Positions 35,728 through 45,469 are shown, numbered from the stretch's first letter. The stretch: 64,000 nt of DNA from Selenomonadaceae bacterium (GCA_030523645.1 JAUNIB010000001.1:62001-126000); one strand, 5' to 3'. Notes: generated by a model from the letters alone, not told the origin. Program-made: numbers and translations.

Positions 35728-36290
35728 GCGTAATTGCCATTTGACGGGATGGACTGTGGAGCCTCGGTTTTGCACATGAGAGGTCTACAAGGAAACATCG
35801 ATTAATGAGCCGTATCAGATTGATGCAGATTGTGCGTACAGCGACGGGCGACAAATACGCAGTGTGGTAGCTCCCACATAAGGATTTGTCAACTGTTGAT
35901 GGACGCAGAAGATGCATCAAAGATGAACGGCGCAATTATATCGATGGTTCCTTGCGCCACATACGAGCAATGCAGCAGGAACACAGATATACCGTACTTG
36001 GCTTTTCGCTTTGACTTCCTTTGCTAACCCGATGGGTGCCTTTGTGTCGGGTTATAGACACTCAGCATCCCTAGCTGCTGAGCATCCTCCGATACATCAG
36101 CACCCACCGGGGAGAAGAGCGCTTCTTCGCTCACGCCGAAGCGGTGAAGCAGCGAAGCCGATACCTTCTAGGGCAGATATCAGCTTCGCTGCCGCGCTCC
36201 GACGCTTGCAGCCGATTTGCTCTTCTCACTGGCGATATGGCGGATGTGTGACATTTTGAAATAGGTTTACGACATTGTTTATGCAAAGAA
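35728..36290. other. Stretch without a recognisable gene
   Basis: About 560 bases. Short open frames have no ribosome sites and no family resemblance. One hairpin (AACCCGA near 36024 with TCGGGTT near 36050) and a run of GAAGCG/CGCTTC-type repeats at 36115-36200 are visible. It looks like degraded repeat DNA at the right end of the accessory island. Confidence 0.5.
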
Positions 36291-36291
36291 T

Positions 36292-36321
36292 TTCACAAAA
36301 GACAGCAAAAGATGTTATAAT
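36292..36321 (+). promoter_or_regulatory. Promoter of the helicase gene
   Basis: TTCACA at 36292-36297 and TATAAT at 36316-36321, 18 bases apart, about 60 bases before the ATG. Confidence 0.65.
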
Positions 36322-36379
36322 AATTTGTTAAGATTTAGAATTTATTGATTTTGAATAGGCGAATGAGAGGAAATAGATT

Positions 36380-37498
36380 ATGGAAAAATGGACAGCCCTG
36401 AATGTGGCTGATGAATTTGTATTTGCCATGAAGGAGCTTGGACTGGCAGAGCCGACTCCCGTACAGGAGACGGCCATCCCCCGTCAGCTGGCCGGGGACA
36501 ATCTGGTAGTGACAGCGCCTACCGGTACCGGCAAGACACTGGCTTTCCTTGCTCCGCTGTTCAGCCGGCTGGACAGCAGCCGGGAGGAGACGCAGGCTGT
36601 CATTCTCGCCCCAACATACGAGCTGTGCATTCAGATTTCCGGTGTGCTGCAGAAGCTGTCCGAGGCGGGGGCAAACTCCCTGAAGGTGCAGCAGCTCATC
36701 GGCGGGGCCAATATCGCCCGTCAGATAGAGAAGCTGAAGAAGAAGCCCCACATTATCGTCGGCTCTCCCGGCCGGATTATCGAGCTGGCCCGGATGAAGA
36801 AGCTGAAGCTGGGGTCGGTAAAGGTTCTTATCCTTGATGAGTTTGACCGGATGCTGGATGACCAGAATCTGGCAATCCTTGCGGATATGATGAAGCTGCT
36901 GCCGTCTGTGGAGAAGCTGCAGACTCTCTGCTTCTCTGCCACCGCCTCACCGAAGGCGCTGGAGCGGGTGAGCTTCCTTGGTGAGCCGGAGCATCTGACA
37001 GTCGGCGGCAGGCTGGCAATGCCGGAGGGGATAGACCACTACATCCGTCAATGCTCCTTCCGGGAGAAAATCGACAATATCCGCCGTCTGGCCCGAAGCC
37101 TTGAGGTGAAGCGGGGACTTGTTTTCATCGGACGAAGCTCCAATGTTGACTGGGTTTCCGGCAAGCTCACCTATGAGGGGCTGAAGATAGCTTCCCTCAT
37201 CGGGCGGCAGGACAAGCAGGAGCGTCAGTCGGCGGTAGCCTCGCTGAAGTCAGGCAAGGCGAGACTGCTGCTCACCACCGATATCGCGGCTCGCGGACTG
37301 GATATCCCGGATGTGGATGTAGTGTTCAATCTGGATATTCCCGATACGGCGGCTATGTATCTCCACCGGGCAGGGCGTACCGGACGGGCCGGTGCCAAGG
37401 GCATGGTGGTAACGATGGTTGACCCGCGGGAAAAGGAGAAATTCCAGACTATCACCCGGAAGCTGAATATCCGCCCGCAGCTGCTGAAGGGTAATTGA
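36380..37498 (+). CDS. DEAD-box-family RNA helicase, short form
   Basis: 372 aa, close to a minimal helicase core. Q motif region PTPVQETAIP, Walker A APTGTGKT (about residues 50-57), motif II LDEFDRM (DEFD instead of DEAD), motif III SATAS, and in the second RecA domain TDIAARGLDIPDVDVV and HRAGRTGRAGAKG. There is no extra C-terminal RNA-binding domain, so the partner RNA cannot be guessed. The CorC-type gene follows after 25 bases in the same direction. Confidence 0.93.
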   Translation: MEKWTALNVADEFVFAMKELGLAEPTPVQETAIPRQLAGDNLVVTAPTGTGKTLAFLAPLFSRLDSSREETQAVILAPTYELCIQISGVLQKLSEAGANSLKVQQLIGGANIARQIEKLKKKPHIIVGSPGRIIELARMKKLKLGSVKVLILDEFDRMLDDQNLAILADMMKLLPSVEKLQTLCFSATASPKALERVSFLGEPEHLTVGGRLAMPEGIDHYIRQCSFREKIDNIRRLARSLEVKRGLVFIGRSSNVDWVSGKLTYEGLKIASLIGRQDKQERQSAVASLKSGKARLLLTTDIAARGLDIPDVDVVFNLDIPDTAAMYLHRAGRTGRAGAKGMVVTMVDPREKEKFQTITRKLNIRPQLLKGN

Positions 37499-37523
37499 TT
37501 GATGAAAGAAGAAAGGGATTCCT

Positions 37524-38885
37524 GTGGATCTGTTTGAGATTCTGTTTGATGCACTGGTAATAATCTTCCTGATTTTTATGAACGGCTTTTTCGTAGCGGC
37601 GGAGTTCGCTGTGGCGAAGGTCCGTCCCAGCCAGCTGGAGATGCTCTGTCAGCAGGGCAACAAACAGGCTGAGTATGCGAAAAATCTGGTAGAGCATATA
37701 GATGTATCTCTGTCGGTGACTCAGCTTGGTATCACCTTCACCTCCCTCGGCCTCGGCTGGGTGGGTGAGCCTATGGTAGCCGCATGGATAATGCCGATTT
37801 GCCTCAGCTTCGGACTGAGTGAGGCGGTAGGGCATACTGTGTCCTTCACCCTTGCCTTTGCCGTAATCACCGCTTCTCATATCGTACTTGGTGAGCTGGT
37901 GCCGAAGAATATGGCCATCCAGTCGGCAGAGCGGGTGACATTGGCCATTGCAGCACCGCTGCTGCTGTTTCAGAAGCTCACCTATCCCTTTGTCTGGTTC
38001 CTTAATCATGTAGCCAATACTGTGGCCGGATGGATGGGTCTGTCGGTGGTGACGGAGACAGAGGAGGCTCACTCCGAGGATGAAATCCGCATTCTGATGG
38101 AGGAGAGTCACAAGCAGGGCTTCATTGACAAGACGGAGTTCGACTTCGTTGACAATGTATTCGAGTTTGCCGATACGGATGTCCGGGATATAATGACTCC
38201 CCGTACCGAGATGACCTGCCTCTATCTGGAGGACAGTATAGAAGAAAACATCCGGGTCGCCGTGAGAGAGCAGCGTACCCGCTATCCTATCTGCCGTGAG
38301 GGCAAGGATGACATTATCGGCTTCCTGCACACGAAGGATTTGCTGGATGCCATCACCCACGGCCGACGGCCGAACCTGCGCCGTCTGGCCCGCCGGGCGC
38401 TGGTGGTGCCGGAGTCAATGTCGGTATCAAGACTGCTGAAGACGATGCAGAAGACCCGCTCTCAGCTGGCTATCGTGGTGGACGAGTACGGCGGTACCGC
38501 CGGTATGGCCACTATCGAGGACATTATCGAGGAGCTTGTGGGCGAGATTCAGGACGAGTTCGACAACGAGCGGGCCAGCGTAGAGGAGAAGGGACCTGGT
38601 CTGTATTCGGTCTGGGGCCGTCTTTCCATAGAGGAGGTAAACGAGGAATTTGACCTCCATATTGATGATGAAAATGTCGATACTCTGGGCGGCTGGCTCT
38701 ACAGTCAGATAGAGGCGCCGCCGGTGGTGGGAGCTTGTGCCGTCACCGATGAAGCCGAGTACACCGTAGAAGAGGTGGAGCGGATGAGCATTACCCGAGT
38801 GACTGTCCGGGTAAAGGAGAAGTTCTCCGGCAATCCCCCCGAAGTCGAAACGGGGGAGGAAATCTCCGCAAAGGAGGATAACTGA
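37524..38885 (+). CDS. CorC/HlyC-family membrane protein (CNNM domain, CBS pair)
   Basis: 453 aa, GTG start with AAAGGGA upstream. The N-terminal CNNM (DUF21) domain has three to four membrane segments (LVIIFLIFMNGFFVAAEFAV and later SHIVLGELVPKNMAIQ); two CBS domains follow (DIMTPRTEM, and DEYGGTAGMATIEDIIEELV), then the CorC_HlyC transporter-associated domain near 365-440. The family is linked to Mg2+/Co2+ efflux or homeostasis, although often named hemolysin. The hexokinase start overlaps its stop codon. Confidence 0.92.
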   Translation: MDLFEILFDALVIIFLIFMNGFFVAAEFAVAKVRPSQLEMLCQQGNKQAEYAKNLVEHIDVSLSVTQLGITFTSLGLGWVGEPMVAAWIMPICLSFGLSEAVGHTVSFTLAFAVITASHIVLGELVPKNMAIQSAERVTLAIAAPLLLFQKLTYPFVWFLNHVANTVAGWMGLSVVTETEEAHSEDEIRILMEESHKQGFIDKTEFDFVDNVFEFADTDVRDIMTPRTEMTCLYLEDSIEENIRVAVREQRTRYPICREGKDDIIGFLHTKDLLDAITHGRRPNLRRLARRALVVPESMSVSRLLKTMQKTRSQLAIVVDEYGGTAGMATIEDIIEELVGEIQDEFDNERASVEEKGPGLYSVWGRLSIEEVNEEFDLHIDDENVDTLGGWLYSQIEAPPVVGACAVTDEAEYTVEEVERMSITRVTVRVKEKFSGNPPEVETGEEISAKEDN

Positions 38886-40219
38886 TGGCTGCTGTAATTG
38901 ATACCCGGGTTATTCAAACCGCCATCGGCAGCTTTGTCATTGGTACCGACAGGCTTCGGCGGGTGGAGTCGGCCTTCATCTATGATTTGGAGGGCGGTGT
39001 CAGCGGAGACGACCAGTCGTCACTGAAAATGCTGCCGGCTTTCATTGATTTGCCTACCGGCAGGGAAGAGGGAGATGCACTGGCCCTTGACTTCGGCGGG
39101 ACAAATGTGCGGGCGCGTCTGTACCATTTGGAAAAGGGAATCGCCACCATCCTTGGCGAAGCAGCCAGACCGCTGCGGGAGACCGACCGGGAAAATAATG
39201 TCTGCTATGACTATACCACGGCAGAAACAAAGCCGGAGGAGCTGTTTGATTTCATCGCCGGAATAGTGGGAGAGGCCGTAGGAGGCAATAACAGAAAGTC
39301 TTACAGTCTCGGCTGGACCTTCTCATTCCCGGCCCGGCAGGACAGGCTGGATCATGCAGAGCTGATTGTCTGGGCGAAGGAAATCGCTGTCCCCGGTGTG
39401 GAGGGGCAGGATGTTGTGAGACTGCTCCGGGAGGCGCTGGATCGCCGTGACCTGAAGAATATCACGGTGAAAGCGGTAATAAACGATACGATAGCTACCC
39501 TGATAGCGGCGGCCTACAGTGATGACAAGGTGACAGCCGCCACCATCTACGGAACCGGACACAATACCGGCTGTCGGGAAATGTATGTCGGGGAGAACCG
39601 GCCGGCTCAGCTCATAAATCTGGAGTCCGGGGGCTTTTCCAAGCTGATGCAGACCGCCTGCGATGCGGAGGTGGATGCCCGGTCTGACCGACCGGGGACA
39701 CAGCTGCTGGAGAAGATGGTCTCGGGCCGTTATCTCGGTGAACTTTTCACCAATGTAGTGGCATCGGCTGTCAGGGGAGACCGGGACGAGGTGCCGGCGG
39801 ATTTGGAGGACAGGCTTTCCTTTACCGCAAGGGATATGTCTCAGCTTCTGTCAGCAGAGACTGTTCCGCAGCAGTTCAATGTGCTGGCGGAGAAGCTGGC
39901 TCCGGTAATGGGAGACAGGTTTTCTCTTGGCCGGGCGGAGATAGCTGCCCTGAAGGGACTGGCGGAGGCAATCAGCCGCCGGTCGGCCCGGCTGGTAGCG
40001 GCTACCCTGTCTGCGATAGTGAAGCACAACAGTAAGGCCGGGGAAATACAGCCCCAGACAATCGCCTTTGACGGCAGCGTGTACGCCAATATGCCGGGAG
40101 TCGCCCCGGCGGTGCGGGCCGCACTCGACGAGCTGCTGGGCGAGGACGGAAAGAAGATAGAACTTCGCAGCCTCATGGAAGGAAGCGGATTCGGTGCTGC
40201 CATTGCAGCAATAATGTAA
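38885..40219 (+). CDS. Hexokinase of the eukaryotic type
   Basis: A 444-aa sugar kinase with the large hexokinase architecture rather than the short ROK or Glk form. Phosphate-1 loop ALDFGGTNVRARL (about 67-79), sugar-binding region SLGWTFSFPARQ, connect/phosphate-2 region VINDTIATLIAAAY and GTGHNTGC, and C-terminal ESGGF and FDGSVYANMPG. Phosphorylates glucose or a related hexose with ATP in the cytoplasm. The ATG shares a base with the preceding TGA, indicating co-translation with the CorC-type gene. Such hexokinases are uncommon in bacteria but occur in several Firmicutes lineages. Confidence 0.85.
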   Translation: MAAVIDTRVIQTAIGSFVIGTDRLRRVESAFIYDLEGGVSGDDQSSLKMLPAFIDLPTGREEGDALALDFGGTNVRARLYHLEKGIATILGEAARPLRETDRENNVCYDYTTAETKPEELFDFIAGIVGEAVGGNNRKSYSLGWTFSFPARQDRLDHAELIVWAKEIAVPGVEGQDVVRLLREALDRRDLKNITVKAVINDTIATLIAAAYSDDKVTAATIYGTGHNTGCREMYVGENRPAQLINLESGGFSKLMQTACDAEVDARSDRPGTQLLEKMVSGRYLGELFTNVVASAVRGDRDEVPADLEDRLSFTARDMSQLLSAETVPQQFNVLAEKLAPVMGDRFSLGRAEIAALKGLAEAISRRSARLVAATLSAIVKHNSKAGEIQPQTIAFDGSVYANMPGVAPAVRAALDELLGEDGKKIELRSLMEGSGFGAAIAAIM

Positions 40220-40236
40220 AAATAGGAGTGGTAATC

Positions 40237-41433
40237 ATGGTCGCACAGAAAATGTATGAATTGGGAACAAAGCGTTCCGGCATCCGGGAAATTTTTGAGT
40301 TTGCGATGAAGCGCGCCAAAGAGGTAGGCCCGGAGAATGTCTACGACTTCAGCCTCGGCAATCCCAACGTCCCGGCTCCGGAGTATATCAAGGAGGCAAT
40401 CATTGATATTATTACCAATATGCCGCCTGCTGCCGTTCACAGCTACACGGTAGCTCCCGGTGCAATGGAGGTGCGTGAGACTCTGGCTGCGAGCATCAAT
40501 GAGCGCTTCGGCATGAATATCACCGGAAACAATCTCTTTATGACCTCCGGTGCCGCTGCGGCTATTACCATCACATTCAAGGCACTGACTGAGGCTGATG
40601 ATGAAATCGTCGCTTTTGCTCCTTACTTTCCGGAGTACAAGGTTTTCGTAGAGAATGTGGGATCGAAGCTGGTTGTGGTGCCGGCAAAGGTTGACGATTT
40701 CCAGATTGATTTCGAGGCCTTCAAGTCCATCATCAATCCCCATACTAAGGCGGTAATCGTCAATTCTCCCAACAATCCCAGCGGCGTTATCTACTCCGAG
40801 GAGACGATAAAGGAGCTGTCGGCTATCCTGAAGGAGAAGTCTGCGGAATACGGTCATCCTATTTTCATCATTGCCGATGAGCCGTACCGTGAGATTGCCT
40901 ATGACGGGCTGAATGTTCCTTATATCCCCAAGTATTACAACAATACCATCGTCTGCTATTCCTACTCCAAGTCCTTCTCCCTGCCGGGCGAGCGTATCGG
41001 CTATATCGTTGTCCCCAATGAGGTGGAGGACTTCGGGGCTGTGTACGGCGCTGTTGCCGGTGCTGCCCGGGTGCTGACTCATGTCAATGCGTCCTCTCTC
41101 TTCCAGCTGGTTGTTGCCCGCTGTGCCGGGAAGCCATCCGATATCAGCCAGTACGAGAAGAACGGCAAGCTGCTGTACGACGGACTGACTGCTGCCGGTA
41201 TCAAGTGCCTGAAGCCGCAAGGGGCCTTCTATCTGTTCCCGCAGGCTTTGGAAGAGGACGATGTGGCTTTCTGCGAGAAGGCCAAGAAGTATGACCTGCT
41301 TTTCGTCCCCGGCTCCGGCTTCGGCTGCCCGGGCTTCGTCCGTCTGGCTTACTGCATAAGCGAGGAGACTATTCGCCGCAGCCTGCCGGTACTGAAGAAG
41401 TTTGCAAAGGAAGAATACGGTATTGATTGCTGA
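40237..41433 (+). CDS. Pyridoxal-phosphate-dependent aminotransferase (class I/II)
   Basis: 398 aa from ATG 40237, eight bases after AGGAG; a GTG at 40228 lies too close to that site. Fold type I signatures are FSLGNPNVPAPEYI, VNSPNNPSGVIYSEE, IADEPYREIAYDG and the PLP lysine in SYSKSFSLPGERIGY. It is close to aspartate-type aminotransferases; the substrate cannot be fixed. A terminator follows at 41444-41488. Confidence 0.92.
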   Translation: MVAQKMYELGTKRSGIREIFEFAMKRAKEVGPENVYDFSLGNPNVPAPEYIKEAIIDIITNMPPAAVHSYTVAPGAMEVRETLAASINERFGMNITGNNLFMTSGAAAAITITFKALTEADDEIVAFAPYFPEYKVFVENVGSKLVVVPAKVDDFQIDFEAFKSIINPHTKAVIVNSPNNPSGVIYSEETIKELSAILKEKSAEYGHPIFIIADEPYREIAYDGLNVPYIPKYYNNTIVCYSYSKSFSLPGERIGYIVVPNEVEDFGAVYGAVAGAARVLTHVNASSLFQLVVARCAGKPSDISQYEKNGKLLYDGLTAAGIKCLKPQGAFYLFPQALEEDDVAFCEKAKKYDLLFVPGSGFGCPGFVRLAYCISEETIRRSLPVLKKFAKEEYGIDC

Positions 41434-41443
41434 ATGATGCAAT

Positions 41444-41488
41444 AAAACGGCCGTCGGCGGGGGAGTATCCCCGGCCGGCGGCCGTTTG
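41444..41488 (+). terminator. Terminator after the aminotransferase
   Basis: AAACGGCCGTCGGC and GGGG pair with CCCC and GCCGGCGGCCGTTT; T-rich sequence follows. Confidence 0.8.
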
Positions 41489-41871
41489 GCGTTTTGCATT
41501 ATAAGTCTGGCTGCATTGAGAATACGGGCTGACGAACTTCATCCGCCTTGTTTCGTGAGCCGCCTTCTACAAACATGCTAAGTTCATCCTTCGCTGCGCT
41601 CGGATATCACTAAGCAGTTTGCATGGCTATCACTAAATACGTAAGCTCATTAAGTGCTTATGTACATTCAGGGGGAAGGTCATCACCCCTCCGACCTCGC
41701 TTTGCTCGGCCACCTCCCCTATAGGGGAGGCGTTCAGGTGTCAGCGGCTCTTCAAAGGCTCCCATCGAGGGGAGCTGTCAGCGAAGCTGACTGAGGGGTG
41801 TGTGTCCTCCATGGCATCCAGGGAGAAGGAATCGGCGCAGACGATTGGTGAGGTTGGAACAGACGGTTACT
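41489..41871. repeat. Intergenic repeat region with an ACCCCTC...GAGGGGT element
   Basis: No gene. Around 41535-41575 is a CATCCGCCTTGTTTCGTGAG unit related to 44826-44925. At 41685-41803 lies an element with ends ACCCCTCCGACC and CTGAGGGGT, internal CACCTCCCCTATAGGGGAGG and CAGCGAAGCTGACTGAGG. Related copies lie at 57385-57475 and 62949-62990. Confidence 0.7.
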
Positions 41872-42204
41872 TTATTTATGCTCAGGAACAACTGCGAAGA
41901 ACTCCAGATTGTCCGGGCCTTCATTCACCAGCTGGTGGGTGCTTCCCTTGGGACAGTAGTGAGCGACACCGGGGACGAGGATTTCCTTCTCTCCGTCGCA
42001 GATGGCGTAGCCGGCACCGGCGGTAATGAAGATGATTTCGCTGCTGGTGTCGTGACGATGCTCGCCTACGGTGTGGCCGGGGGCAAGGCAGCCGAAGAGG
42101 ATTTTGTTGTCCGCATCCACATTCATGTGAGCCAGCAGCTCTCCCTCGCCTCCCTTGAAGTGGGCAAGGTGCTGGGCCTGGATATTTTCCTTCTTAATCA
42201 GCAT
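41872..42204 (-). CDS. Cupin-domain protein
   Basis: A 110-aa single-domain cupin. Motif 1 reads PGHTVGEHRHDTSSEIIFI with the metal-binding His residues and Glu; motif 2 is PKGSTHQLVNEGPD with the last His. ATG 42204 is preceded by CAGGAGGAAT. Small cupins of this type bind a metal and may isomerise or sense small molecules; no substrate can be inferred. mnmA lies upstream on the same strand with a 66-base gap. Confidence 0.85.
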   Translation of the reverse strand: MLIKKENIQAQHLAHFKGGEGELLAHMNVDADNKILFGCLAPGHTVGEHRHDTSSEIIFITAGAGYAICDGEKEILVPGVAHYCPKGSTHQLVNEGPDNLEFFAVVPEHK

Positions 42205-42270
42205 GGTAATTCCTCCTGTATTTTATCTGTTCGTTATTGTCTGTATCTGTCGGGGTGAAGCCACTGTTCA

Positions 42271-43338
42271 TCAGCGGATTATGCCGCCGCCGAGGACTGT
42301 GTCGCCGTCATAGAATACTACGGACTGTCCCGGGGTAACGGCCCGCACCGGTTCATCGAAGACTACATTTACCCGGTTGTCAGGAAGTATCGTCACCGTG
42401 GCGGGACTGCCGGCATGGCCGTAGCGGATTTTGGCGGTGACCTTTAAGGGGCCGGTGGGGGAAACGGAGGAAGTCCAGTTTACACCCTCGGCCGTCAGCT
42501 CCAGGGAGAATACGCTGCCCGCTCCGCCGACAACGACTCGGCGTCTTTCTATATCAAGGGCCTTGACGAAAAGCGGCTCGCTGTAGGCGATGCCGAGACC
42601 CTTTCGCTGGCCTATCGTGTAGAGGGGGACACCCTCGTGGCGGCCAAGCACCTGACCGTCCTCGTGGACTATCTCACCGGGCTTCAGGCAGGCGGGGCAG
42701 TGAGCCCTGATGAAAGCGTGGTAGTCATCGTCGGGGATGAAGCATATCTCCTGACTTTCTTTCTTCTGTGCGACCGGCAGGCCAAATTTTTCGGCCATCT
42801 CTCTGACCTGCGGCTTTGAGTAGTCACCGAGGGGAAGGTGGATGGTATCAAGAGCTTCCTGACTCAGCTGATAGAGCATATAGGACTGATCCTTCTTTAC
42901 ATCCACTGCTTTAATCAGTCGATGGTGGCCGCTGTCATCCCGGATGATTCGGGCGTAGTGACCGGTGGCCATGTGACTGCAGCCAAAGTCGGCAGCGATG
43001 CGGCGGAACTCGCCGAATTTTATTTGTCTGTTGCAGAGTACGCAGGGATTGGGGGTCAGACCTTTGCTGTACTGCTGAACGAAAGGCTTGATTACATCAG
43101 CTGTGAATTTTTCTCTGAGGTCTACTGCCTTATGTTCAATGCCGAGAATGTCACAGACCCGGCGGGCATCATCAACCGCCGAGGTTTTTTCACCGTCCGG
43201 CGTCATTATGGGTCGGCTCTCGTTGGTAAGCACCAGTGTGATGCCCATTACTTCATGTCCCTGCTCCTTCAGCAGGGTAGCCGTGACCGAGCTGTCAACG
43301 CCGCCGGACATGGCGACGGCTATTTTATACTTTTCCAT
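42271..43338 (-). CDS. mnmA: tRNA-specific 2-thiouridylase MnmA
   Basis: 355 aa. Forms the 2-thio group of wobble uridine (s2U34) in tRNA-Lys, -Glu and -Gln with ATP. PP-loop motif AMSGGVDSSVTA (residues 9-20), catalytic Cys in NPCVLCNRQIKFGEF and second Cys in SQEICFIPDDDYHAF. The C-terminal beta barrel (GQSVVFYDGDTVLGGGII) is complete. AGGAG lies before the ATG. It is divergent from the MATE gene. Confidence 0.96.
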   Translation of the reverse strand: MEKYKIAVAMSGGVDSSVTATLLKEQGHEVMGITLVLTNESRPIMTPDGEKTSAVDDARRVCDILGIEHKAVDLREKFTADVIKPFVQQYSKGLTPNPCVLCNRQIKFGEFRRIAADFGCSHMATGHYARIIRDDSGHHRLIKAVDVKKDQSYMLYQLSQEALDTIHLPLGDYSKPQVREMAEKFGLPVAQKKESQEICFIPDDDYHAFIRAHCPACLKPGEIVHEDGQVLGRHEGVPLYTIGQRKGLGIAYSEPLFVKALDIERRRVVVGGAGSVFSLELTAEGVNWTSSVSPTGPLKVTAKIRYGHAGSPATVTILPDNRVNVVFDEPVRAVTPGQSVVFYDGDTVLGGGIIR

Positions 43339-43476
43339 AATTACATACTACTCCTATAGGTTTTTCATCCCACATTGTATAAAAGAAATGTGCTTATTGC
43401 AATAGAAAAAGTTTACAAGGCCACTAAAGGGTGCAATAATAACGGGAGAAATACAGAGAAGAAGTGATTTGAAAAA

Positions 43477-44814
43477 ATGGCTGCAAAGCATGTGGTCTCC
43501 ATGACGGAAGGCAACATTACCGGTCAGCTGATGACGGTGGCGTGGCCACTGGTCATCTGCGACCTTATTCAACAGCTGTATAATACGGTAGACTCCTATG
43601 TGCTGGCGCGATTTGTAGGGCAGGACTCCTTTGCCGCTCTTGGTGTGGCCGAGACCTTTGTAAATCTTTTTGTGTTCATCCTGCTGGGAGCCTGCACCGG
43701 TATCTCGGTCATTCTGGCCACTCACTTCGGCGGAGGCAGCGAGAAGCTGTTCCGTCGGGGCTTGTTTCTTGCTTTGATGGCTGGCGGAGCGGTGACGCTG
43801 TTTTTCTCCGGACTGGGAATGTTCTTCACGGAGTGGGGACTTGGCCTCATCAATACCCCGGCAGAGCTGATGGAAGAGTCGGCGGCATATCTCCGGATAG
43901 TCTGCGGCGGACTGATATTCTGCTATATCTACAATCTGGGGGCGGCGGCTCTCCGGGCGGTAGGCAACACAAGAGTGGCGGCAGTGATACTCTTCGGCAG
44001 TCTGCTGGTGAAGTCGGTGCTGTCGTATCTCCTGTCGGTATCCGTGGGCTGGGGGATAAGCGGTGCGGCGACAGCAACGGTAATGACGCAGGTTCTTGCC
44101 TGCACAGCCTTTTATGCCTATGGGCGGAGATACCTGCCCATGCTGCTCTTTACTCGGGAGGATATGGTTTTTGACCGGGAGGAGCTTCGGAAGATTTTTG
44201 ACTACTCATCTATGACGGCTCTGCAGCAGTCCAGCATCCAAATCGGCAAGGTGCTGATACAGGGATCCATTAACAGTTTGGGAGCGGCGGGTATTGCCGC
44301 CTATGCGGCGGCAGCCCGACTGGAGAGCTTCGTCAATACCTTCAGTCAGAGTCTGGCGGCGGCGGTGTCTGTCTTCGTAGCGCAGAATCTGGGGGCAAAG
44401 AATCCTGTCCGGACGAAGGAGGGCTTCAAGAGAGGCCGCAGCATATCTGCTATGTGCGGTTTGGTAACGGTGGTAATAATGTACGGCTTTGCTCCATTGG
44501 GCATAAGCTGGTTTATTGATTCTGCCGCCGGAGATAATGCGGCCATGGCGGCGGGCGTTGCCTATCTGCGGACAGTATCGTTCTTTTATCTGATTTGCTT
44601 TTGGGGAGCCATCTATCAGGGGTACCTCCGGGGTGCCGGAATTCTGGATATTCAGTATTACGGCACGACCATGCAGATAGCATCCCGGGTAATCATTACC
44701 TGGCTGCTCATTGATACACTGGGGCTGGAGGCAGTGGCGTGGGCTACCGGCTTCGGCTGGATATTTATTACGACATATCAGCTTATCTACTGGCATCGCC
44801 ATGGGCTGAATTGA
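43477..44814 (+). CDS. MATE-family efflux transporter
   Basis: 445 aa with about twelve membrane segments in two six-helix halves. N-terminal TEGNITGQLMTVAWPLVICD and NTVDSYVLARFVGQDSFAALG match MATE; the second half has SLGAAGIAAYAAAARLES and FVAQNLGAKNPVRTKEG. Likely Na+ or H+ driven export of cationic compounds. Start ATG with GAGAAGAAGTG upstream. Confidence 0.92.
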   Translation: MAAKHVVSMTEGNITGQLMTVAWPLVICDLIQQLYNTVDSYVLARFVGQDSFAALGVAETFVNLFVFILLGACTGISVILATHFGGGSEKLFRRGLFLALMAGGAVTLFFSGLGMFFTEWGLGLINTPAELMEESAAYLRIVCGGLIFCYIYNLGAAALRAVGNTRVAAVILFGSLLVKSVLSYLLSVSVGWGISGAATATVMTQVLACTAFYAYGRRYLPMLLFTREDMVFDREELRKIFDYSSMTALQQSSIQIGKVLIQGSINSLGAAGIAAYAAAARLESFVNTFSQSLAAAVSVFVAQNLGAKNPVRTKEGFKRGRSISAMCGLVTVVIMYGFAPLGISWFIDSAAGDNAAMAAGVAYLRTVSFFYLICFWGAIYQGYLRGAGILDIQYYGTTMQIASRVIITWLLIDTLGLEAVAWATGFGWIFITTYQLIYWHRHGLN

Positions 44815-44825
44815 GAAGAATTTGA

Positions 44826-44925
44826 ACCTCATCCGTCTCGCTTCGCGAGCCACCTTCCCCAAGGGGGAAGGTTATTAGATGGATTAATAGTTGCTCATCC
44901 GTCTCGCTTCGCCGGTGGGAGCGGT
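44826..44925. repeat. Tandem partial copies of a CTCATCCGTCTCGCTTCG repeat
   Basis: CTCATCCGTCTCGCTTCG occurs at about 44827 and again at about 44896. The first copy leads into CCTTCCCCAAGGGGGAAGG, a hairpin that may terminate the MATE gene. Related to the unit near 41535. Confidence 0.7.
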
Positions 44926-44954
44926 TAGTATGTTGGCTATAAAGGAGAATGAAT

Positions 44955-45425
44955 ATGGCAATCGAAAGAGTAAGAGAATATTTCCGGGCCTTTGATATGG
45001 AGTCCAGAATCATCGAGTTCGCTGTTTCTTCGGAGACGGTGGAGCTGGCAGCGGTGGCGGCCGGCTGTGAGCCGAAGCGGATAGCCAAGACAATGGCCTT
45101 CATGGTAGGGGAGCAGCCTATCCTCGTGGTGATGGCCGGTGACGCCCGCATATCAAACCCGAAGTTCAAGGCAGAATTCGGCACGAAGCCGAAGATGATC
45201 GCTCCGCCGGAGCTGCCTGTATTGATTGGTCACGAGATGGGCGGCGTCTGCCCCTTCGGAATAAATGACGGGGTGAAGGTATATCTCGACGAGTCACTGC
45301 GGAGATTTGAGACGGTATTCCCGGCAGCCGGCAGCGGCAACAGCGCCATCGAGCTGAACCTGGAAGAGCTGGAGAAATACTCCAACAGTCTTAAATGGGT
45401 GGATATCGGAAAAGATTGGGAATAA
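44955..45425 (+). CDS. YbaK/EbsC-family (aminoacyl-tRNA deacylase-like) protein
   Basis: 156 aa. ATG 44955 is used rather than 44949 because AAAGGAG is then seven bases away. The fold marks are KRIAKTMAFMVGEQPILVV (with the conserved Lys), NPKFKAEFG, IGHEMGGVCPFG and KVYLDESLRRF. Such proteins hydrolyse mischarged tRNAs such as Cys- or Ala-tRNA-Pro. A terminator follows at 45446. The last 27 codons have a diverged second copy at 47152-47233. Confidence 0.9.
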   Translation: MAIERVREYFRAFDMESRIIEFAVSSETVELAAVAAGCEPKRIAKTMAFMVGEQPILVVMAGDARISNPKFKAEFGTKPKMIAPPELPVLIGHEMGGVCPFGINDGVKVYLDESLRRFETVFPAAGSGNSAIELNLEELEKYSNSLKWVDIGKDWE

Positions 45426-45445
45426 ATACTTAATTGTAATTCTGT

Positions 45446-45469
45446 GGGGCGGCTGTGCCGCCCCTTTTT
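45446..45469 (+). terminator. Terminator of the YbaK-family gene
   Basis: GGGGCGGC (45446-45453) pairs with GCCGCCCC (45457-45464), followed by TTTTT. Confidence 0.9.

Noticed and set aside
35830-36259. Short plus-strand frames after the Fic gene
   Set aside because: No ribosome sites, repeat-like composition and no recognisable protein features.
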